Assembly (NCBI RefSeq): GCF_018403185.1
Contig: NZ_BOSE01000003.1
Span: 62,001 to 126,000 of the forward strand
Origin: Paenibacillus montaniterrae
Lineage (GTDB): Bacteria > Bacillota > Bacilli > Paenibacillales > Paenibacillaceae
Direction of reading: 5' to 3'
DNA: 64,000 nucleotides
Shown piece by piece: positions 17,811-25,272 of the stretch. Each line of letters opens with the position of its first letter. Position 1 is the stretch's first letter. The notes beneath the pieces were generated by a model. That model did not search any database. It saw only the letters and a program-made list of their open reading frames with translations, and was not told the DNA's origin. Made by a program: the position numbers and the translations under genes.

Positions 17811-17853
17811 AAAACGAGCCATATGACGGCAGCTATGTCATATGGCTCGTTTT
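17811..17853. terminator. Bidirectional terminator hairpin, first copy of a perfect 43-bp duplication
   Basis: AAAACGAGCCATATGAC pairs with GTCATATGGCTCGTTTT around GGCAGCTAT, flanked by A and T runs. The same 43 bases recur without mismatch and in the same orientation at 18315-18357. It ends the yojF operon and overlaps the 3' end of the lipoprotein gene on the other strand. Confidence 0.9.
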
Positions 17854-18227
17854 TATTTAAGCTCGGAAATCAGCTTTTGGATTTTAGTCACTATATCAAT
17901 ATCTGTTGCCTTATATATTTCTGTGCCATTGTGCAAGTAGCCAGGGCTAGTGTACCTCAGATTTTGCTGCAATTGTATTGTAAAGGACTGACCTACACTA
18001 TCCGGCTTATTTACACGTTTATACTGGTTGCTTTTTATCAATTCAATAAGATTTTCTCTTGTAGCTAAATCTTCAATCACTTTTGTATGACCGTTGCCGT
18101 ATGTTAATTCAAGCTTGTCTGAGAAGCCATTCAATTCATTGCTCGAGATAGTGTTCTGCGGTCCTGTTTCACAACTTGAAAGCAAAAATATCAAAGATAT
18201 GAAGCATATAATGGTTACTATTCTCAT
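17853..18227 (-). CDS. Putative small lipoprotein
   Basis: A 124-residue protein with a type II signal peptide (MRIVTIICFISLIFLLSSC, lipobox Cys19), followed by a soluble domain of about 105 residues. I do not recognise the family. The mature part contains GNGHTKVIEDLATRENL and SVGQSFTIQLQQNLRYT, hinting at a small alpha/beta fold. AGGGGG precedes the ATG. Its codons look more AT-rich than its neighbours', and it is bracketed by two identical 43-bp terminator hairpins, which suggests it arrived by insertion or duplication between the bshB2 and mrp operons. Confidence 0.7.
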   Translation of the reverse strand: MRIVTIICFISLIFLLSSCETGPQNTISSNELNGFSDKLELTYGNGHTKVIEDLATRENLIELIKSNQYKRVNKPDSVGQSFTIQLQQNLRYTSPGYLHNGTEIYKATDIDIVTKIQKLISELK

Positions 18228-18314
18228 ATCATGCCCCCTATTCTTTAGATAAAGAATTGACGCGCTTTAGATGGTGAAGGTTGCATAATCATATAATTAT
18301 TAATTAGTTCAGTG

Positions 18315-18357
18315 AAAACGAGCCATATGACGGCAGCTATGTCATATGGCTCGTTTT
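18315..18357. repeat. Second perfect copy of the 43-bp terminator hairpin
   Basis: Identical to 17811-17853 in sequence and orientation, including the asymmetric loop GGCAGCTAT. It lies 38 bases beyond the stop of mrpG and upstream of the lipoprotein start, so it probably terminates the mrp transcript. Confidence 0.9.
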
Positions 18358-18395
18358 ATCCAGGTATTATGTCTTTGTAAATTACATGCGCTGCA

Positions 18396-18779
18396 TCAGC
18401 TTTCTGCTTCTACAGGACGCACCTTTTCATCATCGACTTCCTTTTGATTTTTTTGCAGCTCCTGCAAATCATCCTGTACGCTGATTGGTGCTAGCGGAGA
18501 TCCGTAGCGGTGGGCCGAACGGATGATAAGATGGCCCGCAACAGGTGCAGTAAGAAAAACAAACACAATCCCGAGCAGCAGACGAATACTGGATACGCCA
18601 TGGGAAAAGAAAAAGTAAATAAAGGCGCCTAAAAGAATCGCTAATATTCCCAAGGTTGCAGCCTTTGTCGTAGCATGCGCACGATTGTATACATCTGGCA
18701 GGCGCAGCAGTCCAAAGGAGCTTAACAAGCTCATCGCAGTGCCAAACAGTACGAGTATAGCGACTATCCACTCAATCAC
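18396..18779 (-). CDS. mrpG: Na+/H+ antiporter subunit MrpG
   Basis: About 127 residues, last gene of a complete mrpABCDEFG operon. Three membrane segments and the MrpG/PhaG hallmark LRLPDVYNRAHATTKAATLG are present, then APVAGHLIIRSAHR. An acidic tail of about 35 residues (QDDLQELQKNQKEVDDEK) extends past the membrane domain. GTG 18779 (VIEWIVAIL) is preferred because family members start just before the first span; GTG 18803 would add eight residues and overlap mrpF more. Mrp subunits form one large membrane complex exchanging Na+ for H+. Confidence 0.88.
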   Translation of the reverse strand: MIEWIVAILVLFGTAMSLLSSFGLLRLPDVYNRAHATTKAATLGILAILLGAFIYFFFSHGVSSIRLLLGIVFVFLTAPVAGHLIIRSAHRYGSPLAPISVQDDLQELQKNQKEVDDEKVRPVEAES

Positions 18780-19056
18780 TACGTTTCCGTCCAATGACGA
18801 CACCCCTTTCCATGTAACGGCTCAAAGCAATTGTGCTTAAAAACGCCAGTATGCCGATTAACAATATCGTCTCCAAATAAGCATGAGAATCAAGATGGAT
18901 GGAAAGGACGGCAACAATCCCGATCACAATATAGCCTACAGAATCAAGTGCCAATATGCGATCATGCACTGTTGGGCCTTTAATTATCCGATAAAGCGTG
19001 AGGAGCAGTGAAAGAGACAGCAAAAACATCGCGATTAGCATTATAGTATCCAGCAT
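18772..19056 (-). CDS. mrpF: Na+/H+ antiporter subunit MrpF
   Basis: A 94-residue protein with three predicted spans and the typical RIIKGPTVHDRILALDSVG motif. Its ATG overlaps the mrpE stop (TAATG), and its 3' end overlaps mrpG. MrpF is a small subunit needed for assembly and activity of the Mrp complex. Confidence 0.9.
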   Translation of the reverse strand: MLDTIMLIAMFLLSLSLLLTLYRIIKGPTVHDRILALDSVGYIVIGIVAVLSIHLDSHAYLETILLIGILAFLSTIALSRYMERGVVIGRKRSD

Positions 19057-19532
19057 TATCTCATCACCTCAATAATCGCATTTTCAAATCTACGCTTCGT
19101 TTTGCGAATGTTGTTATGAAAATCATCCGCGTCCATAGCGTGTATAAACATGACTTTGGCCTTCGGATCAATCTCCATCACGACCGAACCAGGCGTTAAT
19201 GTTAATAATGTAACAAGCAAAGATATTTCAAAATCCGTTTCCAAAATTGTCTCAGAGCGATAGATGCCTGGTTTAATTTGCAGCTTTGGTCGCATAATTT
19301 CCTTCAAGACAATAATGCTTGACTTGAATAACTCAATAACAAAAAGCAGGAACAGCTTTATAATGGCAATCGTTTTACGACCGTAAAACGGAACAGGGAA
19401 AAAGCGTCTCATCGAGAAAATAATGAGATAGCCGATAAAATACCCTACTGCAAAGCTTACGATATCCCAACTTTCATTTAGCAGCATCCATGTTATCGCA
19501 ATTAACAGGTTAATTAAAATCTGTCCGGTCAT
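19056..19532 (-). CDS. mrpE: Na+/H+ antiporter subunit MrpE
   Basis: A 158-residue protein with two or three N-terminal spans followed by a cytoplasmic domain bearing the MrpE pattern LLTLTPGSVVMEIDPKAKVM and FIHAMDADD. The order after mrpD with a 31-base gap is standard. GGGAAG lies about nine bases before the ATG. Confidence 0.9.
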   Translation of the reverse strand: MTGQILINLLIAITWMLLNESWDIVSFAVGYFIGYLIIFSMRRFFPVPFYGRKTIAIIKLFLLFVIELFKSSIIVLKEIMRPKLQIKPGIYRSETILETDFEISLLVTLLTLTPGSVVMEIDPKAKVMFIHAMDADDFHNNIRKTKRRFENAIIEVMR

Positions 19533-19563
19533 TGATTTACACTTCCCTTGTAATTAGGTTGAA

Positions 19564-21051
19564 TCAAGGACTAATTTGCTTAAGAACAGCCTCGATATAC
19601 AGGTTAGGATTAACCATAACCTCGGTAGCTTGAGCAATGTAAGTATTAACCCACTCAGCGCCAATACCCATGGCAAAGATGCAGACTACAAGAATCGTGC
19701 CTGGAAGCAGGGCGTGCTTGCCTGTAGAATACTCTTGACCTTCACTCATTAATGTTTCTCCCCAGAAGCTATGAATAAAGATTTTTAACACAGAATACAG
19801 CACCATCAAGCTCGTAATCAGACCGATAATCGATACGGCAAGCTCACCGGCAGATAACGCACCTTGCAAAATGGCCACTTTGCCGACAAAGCCGCTTAAT
19901 GGCGGAACACCGGCCAAAGCCAGTACACCGATAAAGAACAGCCAGCCCAGCAGAGGTCTGAACAGAATAAGACCGCTAAATTCCTTCAGCTTATCTGTGC
20001 CAAATATATTGATGATTGCTCCGCCTGTAATAAAAATGAGAGCTTTGGAAAGCATATCATGAATCAAGTAAAAGAAAGAACCATTCAGCGATTGCTCGGT
20101 TCCTACCGCTACCCCGAATAGTATAAAGCCGACCGAGATAATGACATTATAGGCAAGAATCTTTTTAATTTCCCAATGCGATACTGCACCTAATGCTCCT
20201 AAAATCATCGTAAGAGCGGCCATCCAGAGCATTACGGTATGGGTAATCTCCGGTTTATGATAGAACAGTAATGTAAAGGTGCGAATAACCGTATAAACGC
20301 CGACCTTTGTCAATAATGCGGCAAAGAGCGCAGCGATCGGCGGCGGCGGCGCACTGTATGAGCCAGGCAGCCAGAAAAACAGCAGCAAGCCTGATTTCAA
20401 GCCGAACACAATTAAGTACAGGAAGCTGATTGATGTAAGCAGGCCTTCTTGTCCAGCTAATGCAATTCGCTCGGATAGATGAGCCATATTCAAGGTTCCT
20501 GTAGCAGCGTACAAGTAAGCTGTAGCGATGACAAACAGCGTAGAGGAAATAACATTAATAAGGACATACTTGATCGATTCGCGCAGCTGAATTTTTTTGC
20601 CGCCAAGCGCAATCAATACGTAGGAGGCAATCAGCATAACCTCGAAAAAGACAAATAGATTGAATATATCGCCAGTTAAAAAGCTGCCGTTGACCCCTGT
20701 AACTAGAATAAGAATCATCGGATAGACAAAATGCTTTTTATGGCCTAGTTCGATAGATTGAAAGCCGTAGAGAAGACACATCAGGCTGACAAAGCTGGCG
20801 ACTGCAACAAGGATTACTGCCAGCATATCGCCGACCAGTACAATACCGTAGGGAGCTGACCAGCCGCCCAGCTCAAGCACAACAATTTGCTCGGTCGATA
20901 CATAATAGATCGTATAAAGCGATATCGCGATCGTTGCGAGAAGGCTCAGCACGGTAAGCCATTGCTGCAGCTTGATGCGATCGCGTATAAACACAAGCAC
21001 CATCGCAGTCAACAATGGAATAATAATCGGATATATTAGAATATTACTCAT
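19564..21051 (-). CDS. mrpD: Na+/H+ antiporter subunit MrpD
   Basis: A 495-residue, 14-span protein homologous to complex I NuoM/N-type subunits. The pattern LTGDIFNLFVFFEVMLIASY and the conserved acidic and lysine residues in membrane helices (KSGLLLFFWLPGSYSAPP, LLTKVGVYTVIR) match the family, as does its usual size. It starts at ATG 21051 with GAGGAG upstream and overlaps mrpC by eight bases. Confidence 0.93.
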   Translation of the reverse strand: MSNILIYPIIIPLLTAMVLVFIRDRIKLQQWLTVLSLLATIAISLYTIYYVSTEQIVVLELGGWSAPYGIVLVGDMLAVILVAVASFVSLMCLLYGFQSIELGHKKHFVYPMILILVTGVNGSFLTGDIFNLFVFFEVMLIASYVLIALGGKKIQLRESIKYVLINVISSTLFVIATAYLYAATGTLNMAHLSERIALAGQEGLLTSISFLYLIVFGLKSGLLLFFWLPGSYSAPPPPIAALFAALLTKVGVYTVIRTFTLLFYHKPEITHTVMLWMAALTMILGALGAVSHWEIKKILAYNVIISVGFILFGVAVGTEQSLNGSFFYLIHDMLSKALIFITGGAIINIFGTDKLKEFSGLILFRPLLGWLFFIGVLALAGVPPLSGFVGKVAILQGALSAGELAVSIIGLITSLMVLYSVLKIFIHSFWGETLMSEGQEYSTGKHALLPGTILVVCIFAMGIGAEWVNTYIAQATEVMVNPNLYIEAVLKQISP

Positions 21052-21382
21052 GCGATTCTCCTCTCAGTTTTTTCATGTTGTCTGTGCCCAGCTCGATGTA
21101 CGTACGGTATCCAAGTACAAGCAGCAGTGCAGTTAGTGCGAAGCTAATAACGATTGAGGTCAGGATGAGTGCCTGAGGAATCGGATCCGTATAGCTTTCA
21201 GCATGCTCTCCCAAAAGCGGTGCGGAGCCTCGCTTCAGTCCATTAATCGAAATCAGCATGATATGTGTCGCATGGCTAAACAGCGTCAAGCCTAACACAA
21301 TTCGCAAAAAGTTTTTATTCAAAATGAGGTACGTAGCGATAGTGAACAAAATGCCTGAAATAATAATCATAAATGTTTCCAT
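21044..21382 (-). CDS. mrpC: Na+/H+ antiporter subunit MrpC
   Basis: A 112-residue, three-span NuoK-like subunit. It contains RIVLGLTLFSHATHIMLI and DPIPQALILTSIVI, both characteristic. The start codon shares one base with the mrpB stop (TGATG) and the 3' end overlaps mrpD by eight bases, showing tight translational coupling. Confidence 0.92.
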   Translation of the reverse strand: METFMIIISGILFTIATYLILNKNFLRIVLGLTLFSHATHIMLISINGLKRGSAPLLGEHAESYTDPIPQALILTSIVISFALTALLLVLGYRTYIELGTDNMKKLRGESHE

Positions 21383-21807
21383 CAGATGTCGTCCTCACTT
21401 ATGCTCGTAATAATCGTTAGCGTTGTGCCAACTACACACATATATACGCCTAAATCAAAAATTAAAGCGGTAGCCAGCTCCGTCTTTCCAAGAAACGGAA
21501 GATCGAAGTAGCGGAAGGTTTGCGACAGAAAAGGCACGCCTAGAACGAGCGAGCCGACGCCTGTCAACACAGAGATCAGCACGCCAGCAGCAGCCAGCTT
21601 CTTGAAGTCAACCGGTATGACCTCACGCACTGTTTGCAGGTCAAATGCAACATACAACAGCACAAGCGCAGATGCGGTAATAAGTCCGCCAATAAAGCCG
21701 CCGCCTGGATTATGATGGCCTGCAAACAATACATAAATAGAAAACGTCATAATAAGGAAAACTAAAATTTTCGTTGCAGTTTGTAAATAGACATCGGTAA
21801 ATTTCAT
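21382..21807 (-). CDS. mrpB: Na+/H+ antiporter subunit MrpB
   Basis: A 141-residue, four-span protein with the MrpB motifs YVLFAGHHNPGGGFIGGL and ALIFDLGVYMCVVGTTLTI. It begins four bases after the mrpA stop, with its GGGAGG site inside the end of mrpA. Its size is usual for Bacillus MrpB. Confidence 0.92.
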   Translation of the reverse strand: MKFTDVYLQTATKILVFLIMTFSIYVLFAGHHNPGGGFIGGLITASALVLLYVAFDLQTVREVIPVDFKKLAAAGVLISVLTGVGSLVLGVPFLSQTFRYFDLPFLGKTELATALIFDLGVYMCVVGTTLTIITSISEDDI

Positions 21808-21810
21808 ATG

Positions 21811-24204
21811 TTATTCATTCCTCCCTGCATAACGAAGCTTAATAAAGGTATAAATGCCGATACCCGCAGAGAACAATACGACAATTTCCAGCATCGTATC
21901 AAAGGCGCGGAAGTCAACAAGGAGAGAGTTGACGATATTTTTTGCCCCTGCCAGCTCATACGAATTTGTGAAATATTCAGCAATTGGCTCGAATAAACGG
22001 TAACCGTAAGCAGACAAGCCCATCAGCGTTAAGGTCAAGCCAACACCAATTGCAATAATCGCATTGCTAAGCTTGAATCGAATGGACTCCACATTTGCCT
22101 TCATTTTAGGCAGGAAGTAGAAGCATAGCAGGAATAGCGTTGTAGAGATCGTTTCGACAACGAGCTGTGTCAGCGCAAGATCCGGCGCGCGGAAAATAAC
22201 AAAGTACAGTGATACCGTAAAGCCAACGACTCCAACGCCCATAATGGACATTAAGCGCGACGTGGAGAACAGAATGAATACTGCTGCAATAACAGTAGCA
22301 ATTCCGATCATCAGCTCATACCACTCAATCGGCGAGTCCTGCGAGGTATCCAGCCTGAATGCACCTGTACCGAACAGTGTTGCAAGCACGATTACGATTA
22401 AAAAGCCGAAAATATAGCTTAAATAATGGGTAGTTGAGCCTGTCATATAGGATTTCGTAATCGAGGTTGCGGTTTTCTCCATCGTAATAAGCGATTTATC
22501 GTATAGCGTGAACAAATTAAGACGCTTAGGCAGCAGCTCGAACACAGGGCCCTTCCATTTTTCGATTCTGCGATATAGGAAGGTTCCGATAATGACAATT
22601 GCGATTGTCATGACTAGCTCCAAGCTAAAGCCATGCCAAGCGGTAACATGCGTATGCCAGTCGGGATGAACGGCAAATACTTGCGGCGCCATGCCTTTAA
22701 CAGTCGGCTCCAGTATGGATGTTACGACCAGGCCAGGGAAAAAGAACAAGGCGATTGCCAGCAGTGACAAGATTGCCGGCGATGCGAGCATGCCGAACGG
22801 CGCTTCATGCGGCTTGCGCTCCAGACGATCTGCATGATAGGTTCCTGTGAACGATTTGAAAATAATAATCATACAATAAATAAAAGTAAAGATGCTGGCG
22901 ATCCAGGCGATTACCGGGATGATAGCAGCCCAAGAGCTGGTGTTTTCTGTTAGCTCAATCAAGCTGATAAAGAACATCTCTTTACTGATAAACCCGCTGA
23001 ATGGCGGCAAACCGGCCATTGAGAAAGCGCCAATCATCGTTAGCGTGAACGAAATCGGCATCAAATGAATAATGCCTCCAAGCTTGCGGATATCGCGCGT
23101 ACCTGTTTCATGGTCAAGAATACCGACCATCATGAACAAGCTTCCTTTAAATACAGAGTGGTTAATCAGATGGAATATACCTGCAACCAGCGCGCCGACA
23201 AAGACAAGACTGTGCTCTGCGTAGCCCTTGTTAAGCGCGAGCGAGCCAACACCGAGTAAGCTCATAATTAGGCCAAGCTGACTGATGGTGGAAAATGCGA
23301 GCAATGCCTTCAAATCATACTGCTTTAAGGCATTGAAGGACCCCATCGTTAGCGTAATAATACCGACAATAATGATCGTCCATGACCATTCCAGCTGTGC
23401 GCCGAAGATCGGCGTAAGTCTTGCAACGAGATAAACGCCTGCTTTAACCATGGTAGCGGAATGCAAGTATGCGCTAATTGGCGTTGGAGCTTCCATCGCA
23501 TCAGGCAGCCAAATATGAAACGGAAACTGTGCTGATTTCGTAAATGCTCCTAACAGGATAAAAAACATAGCAGGGATAAACAGCGAATGCGAGGTTAAAC
23601 TGTCTCCTGCCGCAATAATTTCGCGAATGCTGAATGTGCCAGAAATCACATACAAGATGATGAAGCCGAGCAGCATGGAGAATCCGCCCATCATTGTAAT
23701 GTACATCGCCTTTTGCGCGCCATAGCGTGATCTTTTGCGCTGGTACCAGTATGCGATCAATAAGAAAGAAGAAACACTTGTTAGCTCCCAGAAGCTGTAT
23801 AGCACCATTAAGTTGTCGGATAGCACCGAGCCGAGCATTGCCCCCATAAACAGCATTAGGTAGGCGTAGAAAAAGTTTAACCGCTCGCGATCCTTTGACA
23901 AGTAAAAAATGGAATAGAGTACAACGAGTGAGCCGATGCCTGTAATGAGCAAGGCAAACAGCAAAGACAAACTGTCCAAATAAAGTGAAAAATGAATACC
24001 GATAGAAGGAATCCACGGAAAGGAGACGGTAATTGGCTCGACTGCCTCATGAATGGAGAAATACTGAATGAAATAGACGAAAAGAGCAACTGGCACTGAT
24101 AACGCTATCCATCCCGTATGTATAGCTCGTGTGTACTTGTATAATAATGGGATTATTACGACAAATACAAAGGGCAGTAAAATCGCTAGATGTAAACTCG
24201 ACAA
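21811..24204 (-). CDS. mrpA: Na+/H+ antiporter subunit MrpA
   Basis: About 797 residues, the largest subunit. The N-terminal part is NuoL-like (FWELTSVSSFLLIAYWY, KSAQFPFHIWLPDAMEAPTP), and the C-terminal part carries the MrpA-specific domain (RAPDLALTQLVVETISTTLF) and the FDTMLEIVVLFSAG segment. I place the start at TTG 24204, since AAGGAGG lies seven bases before it and the product then begins like Bacillus MrpA (LHLAIL near the N-terminus). ATG 24222 is upstream of the ribosome site. It is the first gene of the leftward mrp operon, diverging from a KdpD-like stress protein gene. Confidence 0.93.
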   Translation of the reverse strand: MSSLHLAILLPFVFVVIIPLLYKYTRAIHTGWIALSVPVALFVYFIQYFSIHEAVEPITVSFPWIPSIGIHFSLYLDSLSLLFALLITGIGSLVVLYSIFYLSKDRERLNFFYAYLMLFMGAMLGSVLSDNLMVLYSFWELTSVSSFLLIAYWYQRKRSRYGAQKAMYITMMGGFSMLLGFIILYVISGTFSIREIIAAGDSLTSHSLFIPAMFFILLGAFTKSAQFPFHIWLPDAMEAPTPISAYLHSATMVKAGVYLVARLTPIFGAQLEWSWTIIIVGIITLTMGSFNALKQYDLKALLAFSTISQLGLIMSLLGVGSLALNKGYAEHSLVFVGALVAGIFHLINHSVFKGSLFMMVGILDHETGTRDIRKLGGIIHLMPISFTLTMIGAFSMAGLPPFSGFISKEMFFISLIELTENTSSWAAIIPVIAWIASIFTFIYCMIIIFKSFTGTYHADRLERKPHEAPFGMLASPAILSLLAIALFFFPGLVVTSILEPTVKGMAPQVFAVHPDWHTHVTAWHGFSLELVMTIAIVIIGTFLYRRIEKWKGPVFELLPKRLNLFTLYDKSLITMEKTATSITKSYMTGSTTHYLSYIFGFLIVIVLATLFGTGAFRLDTSQDSPIEWYELMIGIATVIAAVFILFSTSRLMSIMGVGVVGFTVSLYFVIFRAPDLALTQLVVETISTTLFLLCFYFLPKMKANVESIRFKLSNAIIAIGVGLTLTLMGLSAYGYRLFEPIAEYFTNSYELAGAKNIVNSLLVDFRAFDTMLEIVVLFSAGIGIYTFIKLRYAGRNE

Positions 24205-24251
24205 ATCGTTTCCTCCTTGCATTAATTTATATTAATTATACTATAACTTCA

Positions 24252-24280
24252 TTGACAAGAGCACCCCGGTTATGTAGGCT
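24252..24280 (+). promoter_or_regulatory. Probable sigma-A promoter for the universal stress protein gene
   Basis: TTGACA at 24252-24257 and TAGGCT at 24275-24280, with a 17-base spacer, 35 bases before the ATG. The -35 box is perfect and the -10 box weak. The mrp promoter must lie on the other strand of the same short region, where TATAAT occurs but without a well-spaced -35. Confidence 0.5.
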
Positions 24281-24314
24281 TAAGCTATTATTAGGATGAG
24301 GTGAATTAAAAATC

Positions 24315-24968
24315 ATGAAGACTACAGGTGTGAATGAATGCATTCTGGTCTGTGTTTATTATGGACCAAACGGCGAGCGACTTATTCGACGAGGCGGTAA
24401 GCTTGCTGCAATGCTGGAATGTCCGCTTTACGTGTTAACCGTTGATTCTCAACCTGAGGATGAGTGGGATATCGAGAAAATTCATTACATCGCTGCTTGG
24501 AAAAACCTTGCTCGCGAGCATGGCGCAGAGTTTATCATTAAATACAACGAGAAAAGACCTGTTGCAAAAGTAATCGGAGAAGTAGCTGTATCGAAAAAGA
24601 TTACCCAAGTCGTGCTTGGTCAAACTGCTCAAAACCGTTGGGAAGAGATTACTAAAGGGTCTTTTATTAACGTGTTGCTTAATGAGATTCCGTTCGTGGA
24701 TTTGCATATCATTTCTGTTTCTCGTGATATTAAAAATGTAGATGAATTTTATGAAAAGGGCATTCGCGCCTACTTATTGCATACAGATGAAGGCTATAAA
24801 TTATGCTTCAATCATACTCAGCATGCCATTTACGAAGGCATATTTTATAAAGAGGTTGGTACGGATTTTAACAACGGCTTATTCAAATTCCTCAAGGATG
24901 AAGAAATGATTGAAGTCAGGGTAAAAGACGATTACGTCAAAGATATAAATGAAGGGATTAACGTATAG
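24315..24968 (+). CDS. Universal stress protein related to the KdpD sensor domain
   Basis: A 217-residue soluble protein. The N-terminal 150 residues match the UspA-type domain of the potassium sensor kinase KdpD: ILVCVYYGPNGERLIRRGGK, KKITQVVLGQTAQNRWEEI, then LLNEIPFVDLHIISV. No kinase or membrane domain is present; the last 60 residues form an unassigned C-terminal extension. The KdpD USP domain binds a cyclic dinucleotide in Staphylococcus, but I cannot see the published binding motif here. Divergent placement next to a Na+/H+ antiporter operon suggests a role in cation balance (inference). The ATG has GAGGTG at a rather long distance, about 12 bases. Confidence 0.75.
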   Translation: MKTTGVNECILVCVYYGPNGERLIRRGGKLAAMLECPLYVLTVDSQPEDEWDIEKIHYIAAWKNLAREHGAEFIIKYNEKRPVAKVIGEVAVSKKITQVVLGQTAQNRWEEITKGSFINVLLNEIPFVDLHIISVSRDIKNVDEFYEKGIRAYLLHTDEGYKLCFNHTQHAIYEGIFYKEVGTDFNNGLFKFLKDEEMIEVRVKDDYVKDINEGINV

Positions 24969-24978
24969 CCAGCCTTCC

Positions 24979-25019
24979 AAAAAGTCGCATCGTATCTATA
25001 TACGAATGCGGCTTTTTTT
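24979..25019 (+). terminator. Rho-independent terminator after the stress protein gene
   Basis: AAAAAGTCGCATCGTAT pairs with ATACGAATGCGGCTTTTTTT with one bulge and one mismatch, ending in seven T. Confidence 0.85.
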
Positions 25020-25130
25020 CGTTTCATTTTTTTGCATAGAAAGGGAAAATCGCGGGTACTCTACCAAGACAAAAGTCCATACTGGCACTGGAATTTCCAT
25101 ATTCATCCTAATAATTTCATAAAAAAGTAA

Positions 25131-25159
25131 TTGCCAACTACTAAAAGCTATGTTACTAT
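25131..25159 (+). promoter_or_regulatory. Promoter of the sugar ABC transporter operon
   Basis: TTGCCA at 25131-25136 and TACTAT at 25154-25159, separated by exactly 17 bases. The three operator palindromes begin seven bases after the -10 box, so a bound repressor would cover the transcription start. The rest of the 25020-25272 interval shows no gene. Confidence 0.7.
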
Positions 25160-25166
25160 GAATCTC

Positions 25167-25202
25167 GAAAACGTTTTCGGTAACGTTACCGAAAAGCTTT
25201 TC
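25167..25202. promoter_or_regulatory. Three abutting 12-bp palindromic operators
   Basis: GAAAACGTTTTC (25167-25178), GGTAACGTTACC (25179-25190) and GAAAAGCTTTTC (25191-25202) are each perfect palindromes, placed end to end with no gap. The first two have the central CG typical of LacI/GalR-family operators; the third has a central GC. The likely binder is the LacI-type protein encoded at 28486, though catabolite control protein CcpA is possible for one of the sites. Confidence 0.8.
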
Positions 25203-25272
25203 AGACAACGCTTTCATCATGTTGATGTCCATCTATCTTGCCATTTACTTCAATTACTTAGGGGGATTTGAA

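Noticed and set aside
17853..18357. Classical transposon around the lipoprotein gene
   Set aside because: The flanking 43-bp repeats are direct copies of a terminator, with no transposase and no target duplication visible; recombination or duplication is more likely.
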